From the NCBI GenBank assembly GCA_037349315.1, contig JBAIAC010000027.1, forward strand, positions 19,873,501-19,937,500: 64,000 bases of DNA, in the 5' to 3' direction. The position numbers were made by a program, and so were the translations under genes. How positions within the stretch are numbered: the first letter of the stretch is position 1; each line of letters begins with the position of its first letter. This DNA comes from Chelydra serpentina. Lineage: Eukaryota > Chordata > Testudines > Chelydridae. Shown piece after piece: positions 12,412 to 22,825 of the stretch. The notes below the pieces were generated by a model. It had not been told where the DNA came from and made no database searches. It worked only from the letters and a program-made list of their open reading frames with translations.

Positions 12412-12604
12412 TGGTGGGGCACATATACGTAGTGAGAGAGTCCCTGCCCTGTAGGGCTTCCAGTCTAAATAGACAAGGCACCCAAAGGGCTAAGAGTGGA
12501 AACTGAGGCACAGAGCGGTGAAGTGATTTGCCCAAGCTCACCCAGCAGGCAGAGCCAGGAACCCAGTCCAGTGCCCTATCCATCGGTCCGTGCTGCCTCT
12601 CTGA
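12412..12604 (-). mobile_element. MIR/CORE-SINE copy, right remnant flanking the giant array
   Basis: Reading continues from the last array unit into cacatatacgtagtgagaga, gtccctgccctgtagggctt and then gaaactgaggcacagagc, gtgatttgcccaagctcacc and a head-like end near 12600. This is the usual order of a MIR-type SINE read from its minus strand (tgggcaaatcac, then ctgtgcctcagtttcc on the opposite strand). Together with 3155-3215 it brackets the array, so the array sits inside the element. Confidence 0.75.
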
Positions 12605-13237
12605 GCAGTGCATGCAAAAGGAGAAAGAAAATAGCTGTTGTCCCCTCAAATTCAAGCAAAATTATTCATCCAGTGAATAAGAAATAATCATTAAAAGGGA
12701 GGGAAAATAGGTAAAAATCATTTTTAATATGGCCAGTCTCTGAAGCAGGTGCTTTGGGGTCCATTGCTGGCCCCACTACTCACTCTTACCCTGTTCATGT
12801 TGGAATGGAGTCAAGGTTATTTCTCTGGGCTTGTTTTTGCGGCTTGCTCAGTCACCCCCATCAGACTGTCAGGGCCGTGCCAATGCTCACAATTGTATCC
12901 CAGTGTCGCATGACATTGTCTGGTTTCCCTAAAGCCCCAGCTCCTGGAGTCCTGGGAGTCTGGGAATCTCAGCTTTCTCTCAAAAGACCAAGTAAGTTTC
13001 TAGCCCTTGGCGTCACAGAGAAACCCTTGAAAACCTGAGTGAACCCAAAGGGATCCAAAGCAAAATGTAAATAACAGCGGTGGGTTTATAAAGTCTCATG
13101 GCTTCTAAGCCAATCTCATGATTGTTGGAGGGTTGGACTCCTGATTTTGGAAGCCTTGGGGTTGGCCATGCTGGAAGTGAGAGACAGACGCGCCCTGCTG
13201 GTTCTCAGCTGGTCCATTCCCCTGGGAAGAGCCTCTT
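12605..13237. other. no gene recognised
   Basis: Unremarkable, more A/T-rich sequence than the array to its left. There is a short A/T-rich patch at 12650-12735. No domain, RNA gene or clear repeat family was recognised. Confidence 0.35.
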
Positions 13238-13345
13238 TCTATCCCTGACTCTGCCACTGACTAGCTGAGAGACCTTGGGTGAGTCACCTCACTGCCCCGT
13301 GCCTCGGTTTTCCCATCTGTAAAATGCAGCTAATGCTCTCAAAGA
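13238..13345 (+). mobile_element. MIR-type SINE fragment
   Basis: The sequence contains ctgactctgccactgactag, gaccttgggtgagtcacc, gtgcctcggttttcccatct and gtaaaatgcagctaatg, the conserved core order of MIR/CORE-SINEs. The tRNA-like head is missing. Confidence 0.75.
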
Positions 13346-14090
13346 GCGGGGCTGTGTGGGTTAACGACTCAGTGTTTGCAGGGTGCTTTGGACATGTGAC
13401 ACGCAGCGAGATTCGCTTGCGTTCCCTGCAGTCTGTTTCCCAGTGCAGGGAATAGTCTAGCTTTGATTGATTAGGGCTTTTTAAGTTTTGTGGCTGGGTG
13501 CAGTGTCTCTCTCTTTGGAGCATTTCTGGCAGTTTCTTGGCATTGCCGCTTGGTTTTTTTCACCCCTTAGAGAAATTAGTATATTTGCCCTATTTGGATT
13601 TTATTTATGTCTTCTGCTTTGGCAGGCGGAGGGGTCCCGGGTGAGAGAGAGCAGCCATCTGCGATCCCTGTTCTCCCAGGAAAGACTGGACCCCATCCCT
13701 GGACATTTACAGGGCCCTACACACCTGTTGGGTGCATTTCCACTTCTGCCACCCGGGTGGCAAGGCACCGGAGATAAATGATGGGTGTCTTAGCATAAGA
13801 TGATGCAAGCAAGGTCAAAAGAAGATGCTTCATTTAAATGTCAACTGCATCATCCATGCTTTGCAATAGGTGATTTATGTGAATGGCTGGGACTTGTCAA
13901 AGTCACATCCAGCCAGCAGAAAAGGGGGAGAAGAGAACGCAAACTCAAGGTGCTGGACAAAAGCAAGCATGCTGTCACGCTCCAATGGAGGTGGGCTAGG
14001 CCACGGGGTTCCTCAATATTTTACTTCTCGGACCCCAGTTCAAATCCCGCCCCGACTGGAAGTGCCTGGCGATCACCAAGCATGGGCTGT

Positions 14091-14204
14091 CCTAGAGGAG
14101 TTAGGTGCTCACATCCCACTGCCGGCCCAGGAGAACTGGAAGCCTCTCCTAGAGGAGTTAGGTGCTCACATCCCACTGCCGGCCCAGGAGAACTGGAAGC
14201 CTCT
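14091..14204. repeat. 57-bp direct tandem duplication
   Basis: Two head-to-tail copies, starting at 14091 and 14148, begin cctagaggagttaggtgctc and end aactggaagcctct. They are identical over the 57 bp that I compared. No gene was recognised in the surrounding 13346-14845. Confidence 0.9.
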
Positions 14205-14530
14205 CTTAGAAGCCCTCCTTGAAAGCCCTGGCCTGTGGTGGACCCGTGGAATGAGTTTGTTGGTCTCAGAGCTAATTCCCCAACAGTGGCTTCTCCACCC
14301 AGTGGCAGGCGAGAGGCCTGGAGCCGAATGGGGCAGGGAGGCTGAGGTAGCGTCTCATCTGGACCACTGAGGCTGGGGGCCGCTTGCCTCGTCGCTCTTG
14401 GAAGGAGCTCTGAATCCACAGTGTGGTGTTAACGGCCTGCTGAGACACCCGCCCGCCTGCTGAACTGTCCGCGGAGCACTGAATTCTTTGACCCAGCAGC
14501 CAGCAGGGAAGGGGAATGCACACACATGCA

Positions 14531-14552
14531 CGTGTGTGTGTGTGTGTGTGTG
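14531..14552. repeat. (GT)n microsatellite
   Basis: An alternating GT run of about 11 repeats, preceded by cacacatgcac, giving a short alternating purine-pyrimidine tract. Confidence 0.9.
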
Positions 14553-14845
14553 AATTGCACCTAGCACGCATCTGTGGTCACCTCACCTGCACGCCGCCGA
14601 CTTGCTCATCTTGTGCTGTTAGGCTCCCTCCCCGGACACTTCTGTGTGTTTGCAGAAGAAACACATTACCGTGCACCGGGCTGGCTTTTGTGGGTAGGCA
14701 GCACTGCCATCTGCAGGACAGAGACAGCGCTCTCCAGCTGTGTGTCATTGGCCCTACACTGGCTGCGGCGATTCTGTTTCCCAGTTCAAGTGCTAGAAGC
14801 CTCCACTCCTGGAACAGGAGGATCAAAGGCTGACCCCAGAAGTAG

Positions 14846-14985
14846 CCATGTGGTTAGAGCACTGAACTCAGAACAGCTGGACTCCAGCACATATTTATTA
14901 CCACTTCCCCGCCCCGTGCCTCAGTTTCCCCAGACTAGCACTACTTCCCTATCTTCCGGGGTGTCGTGAGGCTTAATCCATGAAT
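14846..14985 (+). mobile_element. MIR-type SINE copy
   Basis: The tRNA-like head gccatgtggttagagcactg is followed by gtgcctcagtttccccag and ggggtgtcgtgaggcttaat, the usual order of a MIR element. The B-box region is degenerate. Confidence 0.7.
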
Positions 14986-15484
14986 GGAGATGAGATGCTC
15001 AGATGCCACAGTCATGAGCGCCAGTGAAAACGCTACAATGCAACGAAAGGCTGAGTTGTAGGAGGCAATGGATTTTGTTATTGTCCTTTTCCAGAGATGC
15101 CATTGCCGTGGATGGATGTCACGGTTAAAGCACTCCTCTTTTACCAAGCGGGCTTGCCAGCGTAGGATGCCGCCAGCAATCGATCTGCGCAGGTAACCAG
15201 ATTTCATCTCTTCTTTTCTCAGAGGAGCGGAGAGAGGAAATTCGTTGCTGAAGATCAAACGCGCCCGCAGTATATTAAAAAACCCGAGTGCGACGTTGCC
15301 GAGGAGTGACATGAGACGGGGCAGAGGCCGGGTGATGAAGGGCTATGTGATAAGGGAGCTTGCTGGGTTTAGATCCCATTCGGTACCAGATGAAATGAAA
15401 ATGTTGATGCGGTGACAGGTGACGGAGACTCACCTTGCAGGGTGATTGTTATGGTCCGTTGCCGTAACACCTAGGTGCGTTCGT

Positions 15485-15570
15485 TACAGCCCCAGGCCCC
15501 CGGGCACTGCACAGACACGGAACAAGACACTCCCTGCCCCAAGCGGCCGCCAGTCTAAGTGAGCTGTGCA
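15485..15570 (-). repeat. unamplified relative of the giant-array parent element
   Basis: The phrase gggcactgcacagacacgga leads into caagacactccctgcccc and ccagtctaagtgagctg. This is the same order as cgctgcacagac plus agtccctgccctgtagggc and ccagtctaaatagac around the right edge of the giant array. It shows what a single-copy version of that stretch looks like. Confidence 0.55.
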
Positions 15571-15711
15571 GGTGGTGTATCCTTGGGAGCATATTACAGA
15601 GGGTCCACCGTCATCCCCAGCTGGGTCGTGTGGCTGCCTGGAGGAGCCTAGAACGTGAGCATCCTACCTCATCCGTGCTCTGATCCTGCAGTCCCATTGA
15701 CAAGCCCCACT

Positions 15712-15845
15712 GATCCAGAGGCAGTGCGGTCTAATGGATAGGGTGCACCTCCAGTCTGTTTCCAGCTCACCCCCTGTGACAGCTCTGTGCCTCCATTTAC
15801 CCATCTGTGAAATGGAGAGAATGGTAAAGTGCTTTGAGTTCCTCA
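15712..15845 (+). mobile_element. MIR-type SINE copy
   Basis: Order: ggcagtgcggtctaatggat (head-like), tctgtgcctccatttaccca, ctgtgaaatggagagaatgg, taaagtgctttgag. The centre is partly lost. Moderately decayed. Confidence 0.65.
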
Positions 15846-17069
15846 GATGAGAAGGGCTACGGGCTGGGGGGACAGCCCGGCCATCCAGCCCCCAGGTAGG
15901 AGCAGCATGTGGCTGTCCTGTCCTAGGAGCAGGGCCAGGACCAGACAGTGATTTTGTCCCTGCTCCAGCCTGGTCTTGGGCACAGATTGCTCCCCCCACG
16001 CCCCGCAAGGGGGATTCACCCGTCTGCCCACTGGCACGGAAGGAGCACTAGCCTCCCGGTGGCAGCAGCTCTCCCACCCCATGCAGGCTTTGGTGATGCA
16101 GGTAGCCCCCTTACAGCTGGGTTCACGACCGGGCTTTACGGGCATCTTGCTGACGTGAGAGCAGCAGGGCCAGGTGGCATCACACCCACGGGCTCTCCAG
16201 GCTGCCAGCCCCAGAGGGCCGGCCATGCCCAGGGCATCAAGATCCCGTAAGAACTATCAGCGCTGTCGGCCCTCTGACGTGTGTGCCGGTGCGCCGACAG
16301 GCCTGTGCACCACCACACTCGCTTGTATTCGCACACACGTCTGCACACGCGCACACACCCTAGATACCGCTGTGTGCACGCCGGCCCGGGTTTGCACACC
16401 CACGCGCGCACAAACGGATGCCCACGCACACGTGTACACACATACGCACCTACCCTTGCCCCCCCAAACTACAGACACCCGTGCATGCCCACCCCCAAAA
16501 CCACTCGCTTGCTTTGGGCTGCAATTGTCCGTCATTATTGTCAGTCAATTCCAGGTAGTCCCTTATTGATACGCAGCAGAGTGATGGGCTGTGAATAGCT
16601 TTGAAAGGAAAGGGCGTCACCAGATTGGCTGGTGGCTGCGCTATTCGGGTAGCGGTGGTGTCCAGCGGAGGCGGCAGCACGGTACCGTTTGCCTGTGGCA
16701 CACGGGTGCAGTGCCCAAGGCCCGCCAGTACAAATAGCTAGGGGTGACCCTGGCGTGGCTGTTGCATCGCTGGAATGAAATGAAGTCAGCGCCATTCCCA
16801 GGGGGAAGGTCTCCGGGTTACAAAGCGGGCAACCTCAACCCTTGTACCACTGGGGTTGACGGGCGTAATGCCATTGGCGGGTACACCAGCAAGATCAAGC
16901 CCTGAGTGGGCAGGGAGAAGGAGCTGCCTTTCCACCCACGGGGCAGGCTGGGGGAATTGGCCTGCTGAGGGCACCGTTCTCCAGGGGCCCGCCGGCCCCT
17001 GTCGCCGGCGCTGAGGAGTGGGAGGAGCTGGGTGAAACCTCGGGATGGGGCCTTAGAACCTCACGGAGA
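15846..17069. other. no gene recognised; CA-rich alternating tract at 16290-16480
   Basis: Between 16290 and 16480 the sequence is rich in alternating purine-pyrimidine steps (cacacgcgcacacacc, cacgcgcgcacaaac, acgcacacgtgtacacac), which can favour Z-DNA. Frames through it are compositional. The rest contains no recognised element. Confidence 0.45.
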
Positions 17070-17266
17070 TTCATAGAATCATAGAATCTCAGGGTTGGAA
17101 GGGACCTCAGGAGGTATCTAGTCCAACCCCCTGCTCAAAGCAGGAACCCCCTGCTCAAATCCCCACAGCCTCTGGCCATGGTGCCTTGGAAGGCTCCTAG
17201 AATCATAGAATCTCCGGGTTGGAAGGGACCTCAGGAGGTATCTAGTCCAACCCCCTGCTCAAAGCA
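17070..17266 (-). mobile_element. two adjacent CR1 LINE 3' tails
   Basis: Two copies of the CR1 terminal sequence, at 17070-17163 and 17199-17266, each contain agaatcatagaatct, gggttggaagggacctcagg and gtccaaccccctgctcaaag. They lie on the minus strand. Between them is a 33-bp stretch (17166-17198) that also occurs next to a CR1-tailed SINE at 55445-55480. Confidence 0.9.
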
Positions 17267-17982
17267 TTGATGGGCGTGAGTGTAAAGATAAATGAATCAC
17301 AAGCCCCCATCTAAGACAAACGGGGCGGTGGGCAGAGGGGCTTTTGCTGAGTGGTGTGTGTGTGTGAGTGTGTTTGTGAGTGTGAGAGAGAGAGAGAAGA
17401 ATACACAGAGACTGAGAAGGCAGGACAGAGAGAGGCAGGGGCAAAAGGCAAGTCAAGCAGGTGCTGGTGAGCACAGTGTGACCCTGGACAAGGCGTTTGG
17501 GTCTCGTGTTGGCTAAAGAGGCTTTAGGCTGTAAGCTAAGTAGCTGCTCCTTTTGTTCGTGGTTCCTCCTGGATTCAGAGAAGCAGGACTTTGCACCTTC
17601 CTTGTAGGCAAACAAGGTGGCATCAGAGAAATCATCCGACTCCATCCATTTCTCCTTCTGTCTGGAACTGGCCCCCCCGAGCCCTGGAATTGGACTGGCC
17701 GCTAAAGTCGAAAATGGGCAACAGTAGCCGCCGTGAGCAGACAACAAAGGACGTGGATCTCGTGTCTCCTAGAACGTGATCCCGGACTCCAGCAGCGTTG
17801 CCCCTTGAGCTGGGTCAGCATCCATCGGCACTGCACTTGTGCCACTCCAATGCCACCTGAGATGCCCCTTCCAAGCCTCGGATTGGATGTGACATCGGCC
17901 CTTCCCTTTGGGGAGCGACAAGCCCTTCGCAAACATCCGTCCTGGGCTAGGCAAGTGCCACTGACACTTGCTTTGACCATGG
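17267..17982. other. no gene recognised; GT/GA-rich low-complexity tract at 17357-17396
   Basis: The tract gtgtgtgtgtgagtgtgttt is followed by an (AG)n run. No coding or RNA feature is recognised. Confidence 0.4.
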
Positions 17983-18055
17983 GGAAACTGAGGCACAGAG
18001 AGGGACCCAAGCGTGCAAAGCACCCAGGAGCCTGTGCTTTTCGGGCCCGGCTCCC
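17983..18055 (-). mobile_element. MIR-type SINE fragment
   Basis: The phrase ggggaaactgaggcacagag is the minus-strand form of the MIR core ctctgtgcctcagtttcccc. Flanking matches are short. Confidence 0.55.
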
Positions 18056-18394
18056 CCAGGGGATGTCGTCCCTTATTTCGCTCTGGCCAGATCTTCGTCA
18101 CGCAGCCGGAGTGAGCAGCACCGGGGACTGCGCATGCAGGACATAGGCGTCAGCGTGCGTCGGGAGGGAACATGTGGTGGTGTGTGGGATGGGAATGCGG
18201 ATGCGTTCAGAGCTAGCTGGATGTTAGGAATTCCTGGCCCGCAGACACCTGCCGTGCTGGCAGGCCCCTCCCTCATCCCCCTGCTTCCCATTCATATTTT
18301 AAATGCCTCCTTCACTCCGCAGGGCACCTCGACAATGCACACAGACCTTCATCGCTGAGCCCCTGCAGCTGGCTAGATAAGTGGCATTGACAGC

Positions 18395-18505
18395 TCGGGG
18401 AAACTGAGGCACGAAGAAGGGACTTGACTCAACTAGGGCCACGCAGGAACGCTTAGGACAGAGCTGGGTCTCACCAGACAGCCTGGTGCTCTCACCACAC
18501 GGCCA
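18395..18505 (-). mobile_element. MIR-type SINE fragment
   Basis: ggggaaactgaggcacgaag is followed by acagagctgggtctcaccag and cctggtgctctcaccacacg. This is the minus-strand order of a MIR copy, core then head. Confidence 0.6.
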
Positions 18506-19450
18506 TCCTCCCACTGCTGGGAGCCCGGCTCAGCCTCTCCCTCTGGACATGGGAAGGAAGCGCCGGGCACTCGGCGGGCCTGTGCCAGAGAGCAGGGGCG
18601 GATTGGGGGCACACGCAGGTTGGGGGGGGGCTTGTCTCAAAGGGGGCGTGGCTTGTAGAGCTGGGGTGTGGCAGTCCCGCCTTCTCTTTGGAGGGCTGGG
18701 TGGGTCAGATGCATGCAGGGGGGAGGGGGGTTCTTTCATGTCCCGAGCTGGGGGGCGGTGCCCTTGAGGGCAAGAGTGATGGTTAGGCCAGCTTGCTAGC
18801 AGCTCCTTTTGGGGGGGCCATTTCTGTCTCCAGTTTGAACTGAGCCCATGTCCCCCGCAGACCCCGTTCCCAGGGGCGTCCCTGGGGAGCGAACGCTCCC
18901 CTGCCCCTGCGTGGGATTTCGCTCAGAGCCCCCGTCACTGAAGCTGGCTGATTCCGAAACCCAGCGTTCAAGTCACAGCCCCGATTCAAGAAATTGCTTT
19001 CACCCCAGCCCACTTTGCGGTGCTGGATCGGTATTGACCCCCTGGGGAGAGCACCCCCCATCCCCGCTCACCACAAACAGGTCACTGGAGTCTAGCTAGG
19101 GGGAAGGGGAACTCTCCCCCCCCCACACCCCAGCAAGGCGGTTCATCTGCGTAACAGCTTAATTGCTGCTTTCAGCCCCTGTCCCTGCACTGTTTGCAGA
19201 CTCCGTACGAGCGCACACACACACACAGTCGCTGAGGCATATGGGGGCGAAGGGGAAGGGAAATCCTGACGAAACAAACTCCCCTTTGCTTTGCTGGCTG
19301 AGGCAGAGACGTGCTCGCGGGGCTGGGGGCCGGGAAATCCGCCCAGGGCCCGAAGCCCCAGCTTGGCAAGCGGAACTGGGGGGAGGGTTAAAGCTGGTTA
19401 AAGAAAACTTAGTTTGACAGCATCCTGTCTGGCAAGAAATCACTGATCGA
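18506..19450. other. no gene recognised
   Basis: G-rich and C-rich patches but no supported gene. A short (CA)n run lies near 19216. Confidence 0.35.
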
Positions 19451-19451
19451 T

Positions 19452-20500
19452 GGTTGTGGTTGTGAAACCCACATTTCTATATTGTTTTATCTTTATGGCC
19501 CCCACTTTTCTATTGTTAATCTCTTTCGTTCTCTAATGGCTTCTGTCTGCTGTATCATTAATTTTGCTGGGTATAAGTTCATCAGGGTAGTGGGATATAA
19601 TTGGTTACAGAATGATGTTCCTAAGCTCCCCAGGTTGCTGCTTTGACACTACAGGGTCAGGTGATCATGTCACCTGTTACTAGACCCCCATCTTGGGCTT
19701 TCAGTGTTTTTCCATGAAGAGGGGGTGGGGGTCAGACTGGGAAACAAAAGATTCCCGCCTTAGGTAAATTCTATTTAAGGCTAGGAAGTAAGGCAACCAG
19801 GACTCTTCTCCATTGCCTCCCCACCCAAGAAAGAAGATTGCTAAAAACACCTGAAGGAAAAGGAACTAAACTAAGGGAAAGGCAGGGGCTGAGTCCAGGC
19901 TGAGACAGGAGTCCAGTCTGCAAAGAGAAATAACTGGAACTCTAAGCTACAGAAACTCTGCAACCTGCCTAAAACAACATTTAGGGTGAGAAATTACATT
20001 TTGTAGCCTGTTTCGTGAGTGCATTAAGCTTAGTTTGCGGGTTTGTTTTATTTGCTCAGTGGTCTGCTTTGTTCTGTTTGCTATCCCTTAGAATCGCTTA
20101 CAATTTACCTTTTGGAGTTAATAGACTTATTTCTTGTTTATTTCAAAACCCAGTTTGTGCAATTCGTATCTGGGGGGTGGGGGAAAGCCGTGCATATCTC
20201 TCTCCACAGTGAGGGAGAGGGTGAAATTTTATGAGCTTGCGCTGTGCAGATTTTTCTGTACAGCGCAAGACAATATTATTTTGGGTTTACACCCCAAAGG
20301 TGGTGTGCACGTGAGTGCTGCCTCTTCCCCTAGCTAAGTCCTCCCACACAGAGCTGATTTCAGTCTGTGTCTGCCGCTGGGTGTGTGCTGGAGAAGGCTT
20401 GAGAGCCTAGCACGGCAAGAAGAGGGTGAGGAAACCCAGGCTGGTGGAAAGGGCGGGCTCAGAGGGACCCCAGCACATCAGGTGACACCCCAGGAGGGGG
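19452..20500 (+). mobile_element. LTR-like / endogenous-retrovirus-like sequence, probably two fragments
   Basis: Composition drops to A/T-rich within a GC-rich neighbourhood from about 19450 to 20340. Promoter-like and end-like signals are ordered as in an LTR: a TATA-like ctatttaagg at 19771 and a weak poly(A)-signal-like ttaatagactta near 20119. The first 170 bp and the rest look like separate pieces and are consistent with reptile LTR repeats from memory. Exact ends and target duplications were not found. No gag, pol or env coding sequence is visible. It could instead be another dispersed repeat. Confidence 0.4.
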
Positions 20501-20923
20501 GGGTTCAAACAGGGATTTTTCCCCACTGAGTTTTTGGCAAGAAAGTTGGTCAGTTTTCTGATTGGCTCTCGTTCTCCATTGGCCCCTCCTCCTCGGCCTT
20601 CCTGCTGGGGCTGCCAATGAGGATGCTGCTTTGAATGATGGGTTTTGTAAAGTGGATGCTCACCCGCTGGCGGATACACCAATGTCCACTCAGGTCATTT
20701 CATCATTGAACCTGTGTCTCCTCTGTGCCAGCTGCTGCCAAGCGTTTGTGTGGTGCTCTGCTCCCCCCATTTGCTTTGACGGGCTCTTGGGACCCCCCAC
20801 CCTCCCTTGCTTCACCCGATTTTCCAAAGGAGAGACGGCGGCGTGGCCTTGGCAGGAACTGTTCCAGGAGTCTTGGAGAGCTCCCGAGATAACCCAGGAT
20901 CCGCAAGGAGTGGAGTGAGTGAC

Positions 20924-21150
20924 TCAGTAGGGGGCGCTCTTCCTTCTGAGTCATCACCATCCCTTAGGCTCCCGCATGGTGCTGCAGAGGGTGGTCCGGG
21001 GAGCGCAGCAGGGGGCGCTCTCCGCTCTGAGTGCTGACCCCAGTGCTCCAGGATGGCACTAGGGGGCGCTGTGCTGCAGGGACCCAGGTGGGTGCTCTCC
21101 CCAATGTGTCAGTACTGAGCTGGCACCACGATGGAGCACTAGGGGGCGAG
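20924..21150 (+). promoter_or_regulatory. cluster of four CTCF-like motifs
   Basis: Four copies of an agggggcg core occur in the same orientation: cagtagggggcgctct (20925), gcagcagggggcgctc (21005), ggcactagggggcgct (21055) and gagcactagggggcga (21134). The second closely fits the known CTCF core (CCASYAGRGGGCGC-type). Spacing is about 50-80 bp. Partial similarity between the intervening stretches suggests an old local duplication. Binding is inferred only. Confidence 0.5.
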
Positions 21151-21307
21151 GGCTGTGGCAGAGTAAAGTCCCAGGCCACGTGCGGAAGGGGAAGGGCGGA
21201 ATCTGGCCCCCCAGGAGCCTTGAAGAAGGGTCACAAAGCAAACCTTGAGGCCAGCCTCCCACAGGGCCCAGATCCCGAGGCTCAAGCCCCTGCTGAAGGT
21301 CCCAGTT

Positions 21308-21500
21308 CATAGAATCATAGAATCATAGAATATCAGGGTTGGAAGGGACCTTAGGAGGTCATCTAGTCCAACCCCCTGCTCAAAGCAGGACCAATCCCCA
21401 ATTTTTGCCCCCGATCCCTAAATGGCCCCCCTCAAGGATTGAACTCACAACCCTGGGTTTAGCAGGCCAGTGCTCAAACCACTGAGCTATCCCTTCCCCC
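21308..21500 (-). mobile_element. SINE with tRNA-like head and CR1 tail (copy 1)
   Basis: Read on the minus strand, a tRNA-like head has A box tagctcagtgg (21479-21489 complement) and B box gagttcaatcc (21436-21446 complement). It is joined to a CR1 3' tail ending in repeated attctatg. The arrangement is that of a pol III SINE mobilised by the CR1 reverse transcriptase. Copies at 32663 and 55262 are very similar. Confidence 0.9.
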
Positions 21501-22496
21501 CATGGGGAAGCTGCACTCTGGGAGGCTGGACTGATGGCATCCTTCAGGGCCCCGGATTGGCCCAGGCGCCCTATTTCAGCCCAGGAGGTGTCTGCGTGAC
21601 CAGGCAGACTCCCCCAAGCTGTGGCAAAGGACCTGCCCCTCGGCTCGCTCTCGGGCTCCCCCCGGCTCTGACTCCTCGGGCTGCCTCTGTGCTGACATCC
21701 AGGCCGGGTCACCCCCGTTGCAAGGCAGGAGAACTGAGGCCTTCGTCTTTAAAGGGGCTCAGTCACCCGGGGACAGGTCCTTTCTGGCCTTCAACTATGT
21801 CTGGGCATTCCCAGTAACTTCAGAGCGACCATCTGAGGTCACCGATGGTGCCCACAGAGGGGTTCATAAAGGGCTGGCCGCCCGGCCCCACCACTATGTA
21901 GCAGCTTTCTTGGCTGTCCCCCACCCGCTGCTTTTGTTTCCACTCTCTTGCGTTCTCAGATTCTCACCTCCCTTCCCAGGCCTGTTCTCACCCGGCCGCG
22001 TGTGTCATCGGCTCCCACGGGGAGCTGGGGAGAATTTGCTGTGGACTGGGATGTGCTAAGTTCTTTCAGCCTCACTGAAAGTGCCATAATCGCCCTCCTC
22101 TCTCTCCCCCACTTCTGTCCAAGAGAACGAGCCCGGATAATTGACGTTAATGACATTAAAGGAGGGACACGCGTGAGTGGCTGCTTCTGACCTTGATGTG
22201 CCGGATGCTGCAGTAACGGCGGAGAAGGGGCGTGGGAGGGACACATGCACTCTCCCCGATGAAGGTCACACGGGCCGGACCATCAGGCTCTACGGACTCC
22301 TTTCATCCCCACACATGGGCGAGGAATGAAGATGAAGGCTTGGGGTGGCTGAAAGGGGGTGTCTGTGAGCTTCCACGCCTAGTGCCTTGGAACGCAACCT
22401 ATGCTTCCCTCACCTGGAGCAAGATCTAAGCGGCAGGTTTTGTAGAGAATTTGGTGCTTATCCAGGGAACTCCAGCAACATAAGCAAGAGCACCAG
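21501..22496. other. no gene recognised
   Basis: Mixed sequence without a recognised domain, RNA gene or high-copy repeat. Confidence 0.35.
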
Positions 22497-22556
22497 AGAG
22501 GCAGCACGGACTAATGAGTAGGGCACTGGGCTGGGAGCCAGGAGAGCTGGTGCACG
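22497..22556 (+). mobile_element. MIR-type SINE head fragment
   Basis: The head-like ggcagcacggactaatgagt is followed by gggcactgggctgggagcca and ggagagctgg, and is then cut off by the adjoining CR1 copy. Confidence 0.55.
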
Positions 22557-22557
22557 T

Positions 22558-22822
22558 TCATAGAATCATAGAAGATTCGGGTGGGAAGGGACCTCAGGAG
22601 GTCATCTAGTCCAACCCCCTGCTCAAAGCAGGACCAACCCAACTAAATCATCCCAGCCAGGGCTTTGTCAAGCCAGGGCTTAAATACCTCTAAGGAAGGA
22701 GATTCCACCGCCTCCCTAGGTAACCCATTCCAGTGCTTCACCACCCTACTAGTGAAATAGTGTTTCTTAATATCCAACCTAGACCTCCCCCTCTGCAACT
22801 TGAGACCATTGCTCCTTCCTGC
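22558..22822 (-). mobile_element. CR1 LINE 3' end, 5'-truncated
   Basis: From the terminal agaatcatagaagattcggg through gtccaaccccctgctcaaag, atcatcccagccagggcttt, ggtaacccattccagtgctt and cctccccctctgcaacttga. It covers the last part of ORF2 plus the 3' UTR. The ORF2 remnant is interrupted. Confidence 0.92.
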
Positions 22823-22825
22823 CTC

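Noticed and set aside
3200..12422. Open frames of up to about 900 codons on both strands that encode regular repeats (ARRCTDPPRSGP, CQALHRPAEIGA, SAWHSGGPDLGGSVQRLAQ types)
   Set aside because: The same DNA repeat is open in most frames on both strands because the unit almost lacks stop codons. Mixed 42/43/44-bp units rotate the frame, and no start context or non-repeat domain exists.
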